From a virus: a stretch of DNA of 39,791 nucleotides. The notes beneath the pieces are model-generated. The model worked only from the letters and a program-made list of their open reading frames with translations. It made no database searches and was not told where the DNA came from. Shown piece after piece: positions 16,256 to 25,900 of the stretch (position 1 is the first letter of the stretch; every line of letters begins with the position of its first letter). The stretch is taken from IMG/VR virus record IMGVR_UViG_3300044516_001232, positions 1 to 39,791 of that record; one strand, written 5' to 3'. The position numbers and the translations under genes are program-made.

Positions 16256-16912
16256 ATGGCTATAAGCGTAACAGAAATTCTTGGAACCGATTCATTATCA
16301 GGATCAAGACTAGTTATTAATGATAACTTTAACATTCTTGCTAGCGAGATTAATGCGATGGAGGTTTACTTTAATCCAACCGCAGGAACATTAAATAACC
16401 TGGCTGATGTTAAGACAGAATCATTAAGAGTAGGTTTAAGTACAGTATTACTTGATATTAATGCTAGTACATTTAACATATTGACTAGAGTTAATATGAG
16501 CGGTAACCTTAACCTTAATGGTGCTGGGTTATTCAGAAATGATGTTGATCCACAAACACTTAATGATACTTTTTCTGGACCATCTCTAACAATTCAGGTT
16601 GGTACTAGTACAGCGATTCCACCTTACACTATTGAAAGAGTTGGTAATTCAAATACTGGATCTCCTCTTAACATTTTACTAAACGATGGTTCAATTGGTC
16701 AAGAAGTAATCTTTACTTATTCTGACTCTACAACCGGTTTAGTTTATATTAAGGGCGCAGTAAACCCACTTATTTTACCAGGTGCTACTACCCCAGCCCC
16801 AACTATTGAGTTAAGCGAGAAAGGTGAATCAGTACATTTACTTTGTATTGATGATGGAACCGGTAACGGCGAATGGTATGTAATCGGTGGAACTGGATAT
16901 ACAATCCTTTAA
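16256..16912 (+). CDS. Fibre-type structural protein with shared baseplate-attachment N-terminus
   Basis: Encodes 218 residues. Residues 1-33 (ISVTEILGTDSLSGSRLVINDNFN and on) match the N-terminus of the collagen-like fibre protein encoded at 27660 in pattern: I-[ST]-[VI]-x-E-[IL]...D-[ST]-[LI]-S...I-N-x-N-F. The rest is beta-rich (LLDINASTFNILTRVNMSGNLNLNG) and ends with ESVHLLCIDDGTGNGEWYVIGG, a strand pattern common at fibre C-termini. It begins nine bases after the gp7-like stop. Probably a short trimeric fibre or fibre-docking protein; T4 gp9-gp12 lie in the same relative position, but I cannot match it to one of them. Confidence 0.65.
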   Translation: MAISVTEILGTDSLSGSRLVINDNFNILASEINAMEVYFNPTAGTLNNLADVKTESLRVGLSTVLLDINASTFNILTRVNMSGNLNLNGAGLFRNDVDPQTLNDTFSGPSLTIQVGTSTAIPPYTIERVGNSNTGSPLNILLNDGSIGQEVIFTYSDSTTGLVYIKGAVNPLILPGATTPAPTIELSEKGESVHLLCIDDGTGNGEWYVIGGTGYTIL

Positions 16913-16932
16913 TAAAAACTAATAAGCTATAG

Positions 16933-19047
16933 ATGGCCACAACGCCTTTAATTAAAACGCCACAGGCAGACGGAGGAACTTTTTATACTTTCTCTTCAGC
17001 AGCAAGAGACCTCTCTAAGACTCTAAATAATGAGAACCTTAGACTGGTCTTTTCTAAGTTTGCTCTACTTAATATTCCAGATTTTGATAGATTGGATCCT
17101 TCTACTTTTAGTAGTTATCAAAACTATATGCAGTTTGATACTATTGATGGTATGATCCAAAATGGCGGACTAAAAGGCGATCCTAATGTTAACTGGGCAG
17201 AGAGTTTCCAAAACTATGCACTTAACCTAGAGGAATTAATTTTAAGTAATTCAGGTTATGATAATACAGTTAGAAGAACCGTTACTGAGCGCGTGTTCTT
17301 TAAATGGCTTAAAGAAACTGGAGCAATTCGTTTTAGAACTGCAACCACACTTGAAAAAAGTGGTTCAGTTGCAGGAAACCTATTTGTTGAGGAAGACGAA
17401 ATAACAACAGGTAATGTTCAATACAGAAGAGTTGTTAAATATCTTGGAGAGATTGATATCGTAAATAATGTTGATAAAGCAGGTGAAGCTTATACAGAAC
17501 TTTACATAAATGTTCCAACTGAGGTTGGTAATACTCCTACTATTTTATTTGATTCTGTATCTGATGCTAATTATCAACCAAGTCTAAAGATTCAAGGTTC
17601 TAGTGAATATATCTTAGGAAGAAATGTAAATACTATTCATCCTCAAGGTTTAGATATCTTTGCTTTTTATGATTATGATCAGGCCTTATTAGGCGGAGGA
17701 CCTGCAGGTTATACCGATCCTAATGCAAACTGGATGAATGAAACAACTCCACCAAGTACAACTGATGCGTACTTTACTGAGCCTACAACATTTACCAATC
17801 CAGGAAACATTGATATTAGAAAATATCCAGCCGACTACGGAAGTCCTGCTGGGTTTAGTGGTTCTGCATATCGTAGAAGTAGACTTGATGGTATAAGTTT
17901 AGATTTTAATCCAACACATTACCAACAAATTGTAGAAGACCCTACAATTTCTTCCATTCCACAATTTAATGGCATTGATTTATCAAGCACATTTGAATTT
18001 AATGCAGTTCTTGTTTATTATGATTTAGTAGACTTAAGTAATTCTGCTAACACGGTTACTAACCTATATGGTATTTTGTTATTAGATAACATTACTCCAA
18101 CAGTTGACGGCGGTTACATTCAAAGATATCCTAAATACAAACCTAACAGGGTTACTGGTCAAAACGGTAACAGTTATGGCTTTAAGATTAATCTTAGATT
18201 TGATGCATCACCTGGTACTGCCGGGATTGATACTATAATTAATGACTATAACACTTTCTCTATGGGTCTGTTTGTTGATGCTACTGCTCAACTTCAAGAA
18301 TCTGCTAGAATATTCCAAAGACAGCAAATAGAATTAAGTTCATTAGAGCAAAGAGTACAAGGATTAGAAAATAGTATTGATGCAATATCAACTTCTAATT
18401 CATTACAAGCTCAAATTAATAGTTTACAACAGCAATTTAATAATGCTTCTATTTCTATGGCAAATGGAAGTACATTATTGGATTTAATTGCAAAAAATGC
18501 AGATGAAATCCAATCATTAGCTAATGGTAATGTTTCATCTACTTTACAATACAATACCGATGTATTAAGGGCTGGTCCTGGTATATCATTAAATAAGAAC
18601 ACACCTAATCAGGTTAGGGTTGATCAAGTTACTCAGCAATACATATTTATGATTCCGTTTGATGAAAACGGTAATGAGATTACTTCAACTAATCCTCTTG
18701 ATCTAAATGTAATTTCGCCTAAAGTTTATACATCCTTAAACACGTTTACAAACATGTTAAGAGTAAGTACAGTAAATGCTGCTGGTGGAGATCTATTAAT
18801 TTACATTGATGATTCTGACATTCAGTGGAAGACTGGGCAGGTTGTAAAACTTACATTTAACAATACATTAGATATCTCTTCAAAGAATATTAGAATTTAC
18901 ACAGATTCATTGAATAGGTTGAATCAAGGTGTTTATGGTGTAACTATTGGTGTAATTCCTAACAATGAAATTTCATCTAAACCTATCATTGAATTAATAT
19001 GTACTGAACAGGGTGTACTTAATTTTGTGTATGACATTATCAAATAA
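16933..19047 (+). CDS. Large baseplate/tail structural protein with central coiled coil
   Basis: Encodes 704 residues. The N-terminal 450 residues are a mixed a/b region containing TVRRTVTERVFFKWLKETGA and long Asn/Asp/Pro-rich beta stretches (LDIFAFYDYDQALLGGG). Residues about 450-530 are a strong coiled coil: ARIFQRQQIELSSLEQRVQG, LENSIDAISTSNSLQAQINS and SLQQQFNNASISM. The last 160 residues are beta-rich (FMIPFDENGNEITSTNP through IIELICTEQGVLNFVYDII). This suggests a trimer with globular base, stalk and distal domain. It is in the wedge-to-fibre part of the cluster where T4 has gp8-gp12. No enzymatic motif or signal peptide. Structural role confident; exact identity unknown. Confidence 0.68.
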   Translation: MATTPLIKTPQADGGTFYTFSSAARDLSKTLNNENLRLVFSKFALLNIPDFDRLDPSTFSSYQNYMQFDTIDGMIQNGGLKGDPNVNWAESFQNYALNLEELILSNSGYDNTVRRTVTERVFFKWLKETGAIRFRTATTLEKSGSVAGNLFVEEDEITTGNVQYRRVVKYLGEIDIVNNVDKAGEAYTELYINVPTEVGNTPTILFDSVSDANYQPSLKIQGSSEYILGRNVNTIHPQGLDIFAFYDYDQALLGGGPAGYTDPNANWMNETTPPSTTDAYFTEPTTFTNPGNIDIRKYPADYGSPAGFSGSAYRRSRLDGISLDFNPTHYQQIVEDPTISSIPQFNGIDLSSTFEFNAVLVYYDLVDLSNSANTVTNLYGILLLDNITPTVDGGYIQRYPKYKPNRVTGQNGNSYGFKINLRFDASPGTAGIDTIINDYNTFSMGLFVDATAQLQESARIFQRQQIELSSLEQRVQGLENSIDAISTSNSLQAQINSLQQQFNNASISMANGSTLLDLIAKNADEIQSLANGNVSSTLQYNTDVLRAGPGISLNKNTPNQVRVDQVTQQYIFMIPFDENGNEITSTNPLDLNVISPKVYTSLNTFTNMLRVSTVNAAGGDLLIYIDDSDIQWKTGQVVKLTFNNTLDISSKNIRIYTDSLNRLNQGVYGVTIGVIPNNEISSKPIIELICTEQGVLNFVYDIIK

Positions 19048-19068
19048 ATAATAAAAGTATCTAATTAA

Positions 19069-22000
19069 ATGGCTGAACAAAATTCAATATCAACTTTATT
19101 ACCTGAACTTTTAAGACTCTTTAACAATTCGTTAGAGAGCTTTGAGAGAGTGAATCAGGCAATCACATCAAGCCAAGAGTCAGTTACTATAAATATTCAA
19201 AACGAGGACGGTACATTATCTCGTTTAACAATACCGTCTTTTGGATTCTTAAAGAACTCAATTACCAGACTAGATAATAACATTAACACTATAACCAATG
19301 TAGGCGGTGGATCTAGTTCGGTTAGACTTGCAGATGGTACTTTTAGAAAATTGGTATTGGCAAAATTGCCATCCGAGGCCCCTAACCTAACATCTATAAA
19401 TTCAGTAAATCAATTTAACATAAAGCCTAACTGGTTTTTTGAAGAGTTAATTAATCCTCTTCTATATATTTCATTTGATTTAACCGGTCAGGTTCCTATT
19501 GATACAGAGAAGGCAATTATTCAAAGATACATTTTAGATACTAATACTCAGGCTAAAATACAGTTCTTTGAAAATAATTACAATGGAAGATCTGATGTAA
19601 ACTACTTTACATTTCTTCAGCAAATTGTTGAAAGAAACATTGCTTATGTATTAGATGAAGCCGTAGTTGATCTTCCTCCAAGGAATAAAAGATATAGCGG
19701 AAACTTTAGTGTTACTAGGATATCGGATATTAATTTTACAGAGGAGATTAATGGTGTTTCTGTCACATCTCAGAAGAAATCATATAAGTTAAATAAGTTA
19801 CTATATACAGATACTTTGGCTGACTTTGATGACACGATACAGCTAAAAGTAGGTGATAGTTTAGAGGTTGTTTCTAACCCGGTTGATACTCGATATATTG
19901 TTAAGAGTGTTGATTCTAGCACCAATTCAGTTATCCTTGATTTAGTAGAAGGTACTAAACCTATTCAAATTGGAGCTGATGTTCTTAAGATAGGTTCTGG
20001 CATTAACGATAATGTTCAAGTGGATGTTACAGTAGGCTTTAATGAGCGTTGTGTAGTATTCATTAAGCCGATTGATCCAGATTCTAAGATTCCTTCAATT
20101 AATTGGTCGCCTGGTGCAGGTTTTTATACAAATACATTGACTACTATTGCTTCTGATGGTACACAGCAAACATTAGCTGACTATTATCAAAAGTATGCTG
20201 TTGATTTTGGTAAGTTTCTATTATCATTCGCCCAGGATAAATTGCCAACAACAAGAGAAGGTTTAATTCCTAATGCACCTGCATTAGCTGCATCTGACTT
20301 TAAGGTTAAATTGGTAAATGGTCAAGTTACAAATGCTGATGCGGTTGTACAATTACAAGATCTTAATAATCAAAAGAATACATTAACATCAAGTCTAAAA
20401 GAATTAGATACTGCAATTTCACAGTATAGAACAAAGATTCAGACCACAAATTATAGTACTGATGTTGAAAGAGATGCTGATAAGAATGCTTTACAAGGTC
20501 TTATCACAGATAGAAGTACTCAGGCTGAATTATATGCTTCTATTGTAAAAGAGATAGATGCAAATAGTAAAGATAATTCTGTTGCAAGTATAACTCCTAA
20601 ATATAGAGTAAGAGGATTCTGGGCAATGCCTGCAGAAAAATCTACACCAGCAACTGGCCCACAGGCAATTGTTAAGTTTAAGATTAGATATAGATATCTT
20701 TCTCAAGATGGCGCGGCCAACCCAGTTGATCAATTTACATTTGTTGATGGAAACGGTACCAGTCAAGGTGCATTTTCAAACTATGAAATAATTGACAGTG
20801 TATTACGTCCTAGATCAAAGAATCCAATTACTGGTCTTTATCAATGGGATACTATTAATAATGATAATGCTGACGCTGTAAATATTAATCAACTTGATAT
20901 CCCTATTAGAAAAGGAGAAATTGTTGAAGTTCAGGTTAAGTCAATATCTGAAGCAGGTTGGCCATCTAATCCTTTGGAGAGTGATTGGTCAGATGCAGTT
21001 AGAATTGAATTTCCAGCAGACTTAAGTTCTGATAGTGCGGTAGAATCAATTCTTAATCAAAATAAACAAGACATTGCAAAAGTAAGTCTTGAAGAAAGTC
21101 TTAGAGCAAAAGGTATTGATCAACACTTAAGTAGTTCATTTACCGCAAACGAAAGATACTATGCTCACTCTGCTAGTGTAATTGCTTCCGGATTCTTATC
21201 TGAAAGCCAAACACCAGTTGACTTATTCTCTAAGTTGGTAGAAATGCAGGCAAGACTTGATGAGTTTTCTGAAATACTTAGAAATGCTGCAGGTGAATTG
21301 GTTGTTACTCTGATTGATGATCAAGGTAATACAATTAACATTAAGCGTAATTCATCAACCAAGGTTTTTGCTGGATTCTACTTTAATGAAGTTAAGGACT
21401 TGGATGATCCACGCGGCGCTATCGTTACAAAAACTTTCTTTATTAATTTATCTAATGCCGAACAAACAGGATTAAGATTAATTGCAAGGATTACTGGTTC
21501 TAGAACTCGAATGGTTAAGGAATCTGAAAATCCTGGTTATACTAATTCTGAGGCTGCAAATGGATCTGTTATTTTACCTGCAACATATTCTTGGTTAGAT
21601 AACAGTTCAATAAACCAAAGTACAAATAGAGCTACATTTGAAACTACTGATAGTGATTATAACACAATTCGTAAATATGATCTTGTTCCGATTGTATTAA
21701 GTAATCCATCTGTAACTTCTACTAATAAGTACGGTCAGGATGTATCTTTATCGCCATTTCAGTCTGCACAGAATAAGAACCAATTTATTTACTCAAGATT
21801 TAAAGATGTTTCATCTGAGGAAACTTTTTACAGTTACATAAATCCTAATGATGGTTATACATTTAACCTAGATACTTGTGAAAACTTTTTCCTTAAAGAT
21901 AACTTTTCATCAACAGTAACGGCTGGGCAATTTATCTGGGGTGGTGGCTTTGATGCATCGGGTAATCCTACTACAGCTGGATCATATGATTTACCACAGG

Positions 22001-22926
22001 GTGATAATAGTATAGAGGTACATATTAATCATCCTTGGATTGCTTCTTATGCTGCATATAGAGCTGCATACATTTATGCAACTGGTGATACTGCTACTTT
22101 ACCTGCTACATTAACCAGTGCAATAGATTGTACTGCACCTACAGGTAACGGTACTGCTAGAGTTTTATTTAGACATTCTAAATTTATTCCTCTTGCATCA
22201 GATCAATTAAACGGTAAGCAACAGTCAATATATCTTAACGAAAATGTATCTGACCTGGTTACTCTATCTTCTACATTGATTAGTTTTAATACAGGACAAA
22301 CTCTTCAAGCTAGTCCAACGTTAACATTTATACCTGCATTAAGTAACCCAGCAAACCCTAACTTTATTGATTATTCAAGAAATGTAAAAACTTCATTTGA
22401 TACATTTGATCAATACTTATTAGGAAAGCAATCGTGTGGATCTTATTTATTCATATCAGCAGATGATCATGAAATGATTCAGGTAGATGGAGATTCTGTA
22501 TTATCTAGTAAGGTTATACAATTTGGAAGTCAAAATTCCATAAACATTCCGATGGTATTCCAATATAGAATGACTGATTACTTTGGAACAGGTTCTGGTT
22601 CTACTGGAGGTTTAGGAAACATTGCTGGCGATTCTACTGGTGCAATTACTAATTTAACATATGCAAAGAAGATTGGATTTGATATTTGGCCAAATGCTGA
22701 TAATGTTTATCAATATGACATTGAAGTATTTGCGAAATATAAATCTGACAATCTTAACGTAGACGTATTCCCATCTGTATCCGTTACAAAAGGACTTGGT
22801 GATTTGGAAAAAGTTATATCTCAACTTAGACCAAGTGTAGTAGAAACTAAGGTTAATAAAACCGTTAAGTCCGGTGGAGTTATTCAAGATGGTTTAACTA
22901 GAGGATCTGGACTACAAGATTTCTAA
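19069..22926 (+). CDS. Very large peripheral baseplate/tail protein with coiled coil and Fn3-like domain
   Basis: Encodes 1285 residues. Residues 1-90 are helical (LLPELLRLFNNSLESFERVN). A long mixed region follows. Residues about 427-502 form a coiled coil (VVQLQDLNNQKNTLTSSLKE). Residues about 505-655 look like a fibronectin-III/immunoglobulin-type domain (YRVRGFWAMPAEKS, IVKFKIRYRYLSQDG, VEVQVKSISEAGWPSNP then SDWSDAVRIEFP), typical of phage tail proteins that decorate host contact sites. A second helical stretch lies near 660-760. The C-terminal 500 residues are beta-rich and end with FDIWPNADNVYQYDIEVFAK and a Gly-rich tail. No catalytic motif is visible. Likely a baseplate periphery or fibre-network component. 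Confidence 0.66.
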   Translation: MAEQNSISTLLPELLRLFNNSLESFERVNQAITSSQESVTINIQNEDGTLSRLTIPSFGFLKNSITRLDNNINTITNVGGGSSSVRLADGTFRKLVLAKLPSEAPNLTSINSVNQFNIKPNWFFEELINPLLYISFDLTGQVPIDTEKAIIQRYILDTNTQAKIQFFENNYNGRSDVNYFTFLQQIVERNIAYVLDEAVVDLPPRNKRYSGNFSVTRISDINFTEEINGVSVTSQKKSYKLNKLLYTDTLADFDDTIQLKVGDSLEVVSNPVDTRYIVKSVDSSTNSVILDLVEGTKPIQIGADVLKIGSGINDNVQVDVTVGFNERCVVFIKPIDPDSKIPSINWSPGAGFYTNTLTTIASDGTQQTLADYYQKYAVDFGKFLLSFAQDKLPTTREGLIPNAPALAASDFKVKLVNGQVTNADAVVQLQDLNNQKNTLTSSLKELDTAISQYRTKIQTTNYSTDVERDADKNALQGLITDRSTQAELYASIVKEIDANSKDNSVASITPKYRVRGFWAMPAEKSTPATGPQAIVKFKIRYRYLSQDGAANPVDQFTFVDGNGTSQGAFSNYEIIDSVLRPRSKNPITGLYQWDTINNDNADAVNINQLDIPIRKGEIVEVQVKSISEAGWPSNPLESDWSDAVRIEFPADLSSDSAVESILNQNKQDIAKVSLEESLRAKGIDQHLSSSFTANERYYAHSASVIASGFLSESQTPVDLFSKLVEMQARLDEFSEILRNAAGELVVTLIDDQGNTINIKRNSSTKVFAGFYFNEVKDLDDPRGAIVTKTFFINLSNAEQTGLRLIARITGSRTRMVKESENPGYTNSEAANGSVILPATYSWLDNSSINQSTNRATFETTDSDYNTIRKYDLVPIVLSNPSVTSTNKYGQDVSLSPFQSAQNKNQFIYSRFKDVSSEETFYSYINPNDGYTFNLDTCENFFLKDNFSSTVTAGQFIWGGGFDASGNPTTAGSYDLPQGDNSIEVHINHPWIASYAAYRAAYIYATGDTATLPATLTSAIDCTAPTGNGTARVLFRHSKFIPLASDQLNGKQQSIYLNENVSDLVTLSSTLISFNTGQTLQASPTLTFIPALSNPANPNFIDYSRNVKTSFDTFDQYLLGKQSCGSYLFISADDHEMIQVDGDSVLSSKVIQFGSQNSINIPMVFQYRMTDYFGTGSGSTGGLGNIAGDSTGAITNLTYAKKIGFDIWPNADNVYQYDIEVFAKYKSDNLNVDVFPSVSVTKGLGDLEKVISQLRPSVVETKVNKTVKSGGVIQDGLTRGSGLQDF

Positions 22927-22989
22927 TTAAGTTTGTTATCTGGTTTTTCGCTAATAGTTTAGTGAATAAATAAAAAAAGTGAAAATTAG

Positions 22990-25900
22990 ATGGCAGAGCC
23001 TTTATTTGATAAAGCTTCGTATAGTTTAGTACGTACCAATCCAAAATTAACAGGAAATGTAAAACTCGTCTCAAATGGCGCAGATTTATATCTTGAGTCT
23101 TTTAGTGCAAATGATCAACTGTCATCTTCTAAATTTAAGGCATTTAAGATAGATGGCACTAGTACTTACGATCATGATGTTTTTAGATTTTTTAAGAATG
23201 GGACATTTCCTGCCGAGCTTGCATATCAAGTATTTCAAGAATTTCGTGACACTTCAGTTTTAGCTGAATATGGTGGGCAGTATGAAATGTTTTATTCATA
23301 CGGTGCAAGATCAGTTTCATCCGAATCATACACAGAAGATTTAGGATTACTTGCACCTATTTGGCTTAATGAACAAATACCAAATTACTTTGTAGTATTT
23401 AGGTTAGATAATCCATCTGCTGTAAATAATTATGGAGCAGCTAATCAAAACGATGGCGAAACATTAGCACAAACCTCAGAAAAGTTTACACAATTTGTTT
23501 TAGAAAATTGTACGGCTATTAAGACGTTTGATTTAACCGAAACATCAACATTAGGATCGTATCTTAGAAGATATAGATCACAAGATGCATTTCCAAAGGC
23601 GCCCTTAACAGTAAGTTGGAGACAAGATGAGCCTATTACCTGGAATGGAATATCATATTTTAATGGTGGGTTTACCTCATCTGGTAGTTTTTCGTATACT
23701 GACCTTATTACAAAGGATGCATCAATAGTTCAAAATGAATATTACATAACACAAGGGTTTCAGAGAAACGGCGTATTATTAGCAAACCTAATTAATTTGG
23801 AGTTTTTATTTAGTGATACCGATGCTGATGATTATTCTATCAATAGATATTTTGGTTTATATGTAAACGAAATAGAAGAAGGGACATTTAAGATATCCGG
23901 TACAGGGTTTTACGAAAGTACAGAGAAAACACAGTTACCTAAAATAACCACTATTGAACAGATATCTCAATATCTTAATACTCCATTTAACATTACAAAT
24001 GATAGAGGAGTTATGCTATATTTGGATCCTCAGTCGGTTAATACTGTTACAGGTTTACCTACCCCGTCAAGAGTTAAAGAAGTTGAATCTATTTTTTATG
24101 TTAAAGATAAAAATGATCAATTTCATACCGTCAAGAAAGGTTCTACATGGGGAGCAAATCAAATAAGATTGTTTGATAAGAAAATTGATATATCACGTTT
24201 AACTGGGTATGATGATCCTGATACTTTTGCAAATGCAGAAATAATTAGTAGATTGGGAAAAGCAACATCATACTTAAAAGTGATAGGTGAATTTCCTAAT
24301 GGCTCTTCAATAACATTTTATGATGGCAATAATCAAATTGGGCAGGTATCGGCTAACGTTTCTTTAACGGCTGGGCCTGGTACATCTTTTGAAAGTTTCT
24401 TTAATCCAACAGGTACTCCTGCTGAAATTGCATCTGCAATCAATAAAGCAATAACATTTGGTATTAACCCAGAGTTTAGATATTTTGATTCTTCTATTAA
24501 TGATTCAACCGTTTATCTGCAGTCAAGATTTGGTGGTAGCAGATTTAATAGACTAAAATTTGAAGTTTCATGGATTGAATATCCAGAACTTATAGATTCA
24601 TTAATTACCTATCCTCAAACATCAGAGACTAATACTAATGCATTCTTTGTTGGTGGAAATGATACAAAAAATTCATTACTTAAAGTTACTGCTGGGGATC
24701 AAGACCGATTTATAAAAGGGGACTATGTTAAGACTAAAGCCGGCTTTACACTTATATCTGATTGGGTTCCTTACCTAGATGAACCTATATTTAGTGGATC
24801 TGGCCTACAAACCGGTTACACTGGAGTTAATGACTATGTTATTATTACTTTGGATAGTGATCAAATAGAGGTTAGTAGATCAGGACAGGTAGCATTATAT
24901 TCGGACTTTTCACCATCTTTTGGTAGATTCTCTTTCTTTCCAATACGTGATTTTGATTTTGATTTTTATGATGATACTTATAGTCAGTTAGGGGAGTTGA
25001 ATTATGAGATCTCTAGATATAATCAAGGAACTGAACCTATCACTGGTGTTACTGGACTTACTGGTGTTACTGGGTCTTCTTTTGATTATTATGGTGTAAG
25101 TGATTGGCCAGACATAAGAGGCTTTTATTCTGATGGTGGTTTTTCCAACTTAATTGGTCTTCTTAGGGGGTCAGATCCTGATATTAATACTGATGTTGAT
25201 ATAACATCTGAATATCAAAGGCTTGAAGAAAACTATCTTAAAGAACAAGCGGTTGCATCAAGAATAATACCTTACATTAATAAGTGGTGTTGGTACACGG
25301 ATGGTACTGATGTTAGAAATAATCCTTATCGCTTAGATGTTAATCTTGCATTTGGTGCTAACAATTTTGCGCCATCACAATGGGAAACCGGAAGATCTCC
25401 GGTAGGTTTTAGCCATGAGTGGTATTACTTATGTGAATTCCCCTCTTATTTCACTAATGATGCAATTAAGTCTTCATGGAGTTACTTTGATCAAGCACCA
25501 ACCGATAGTACAGATACTACAGTAGGTACATTCCAAAGAGTTGATAGAAATTTCTTTAATGAATATTTTATAGCAGATAGATTTGTGAATGGCAATAACA
25601 TTAATTTAATAGATAGGCAGTTACGATATGGTAGATTTTCAGGTGGTGATAAATTAAACTTTGCCGAGACGTTCTTAAGAGGTGTTAGAATTATAGCAAA
25701 AACAAAATCATCAGGAGATGAGAAGGCTAACTTTAATTCTACTAAGTTATCTTATATTAAAGATGGTTCATTTAACGATTATAGATTTTCTGTCATGGTG
25801 GTTCCTAATGAACCCGGAAAGCCTAAAAAGCAAATTAAGTTTATTAAAAATACAAAGTGGAAGACTATAGTAATGTTGATCTTTGTATCTTTTGAAAACC

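Noticed and set aside
22949-22964. CGCTAA-TAGT-TTAGTG hairpin before the 1553-residue protein gene
   Set aside because: Six pairs with one G-U wobble, followed by A-rich rather than T-rich DNA; not convincing as a terminator or operator.
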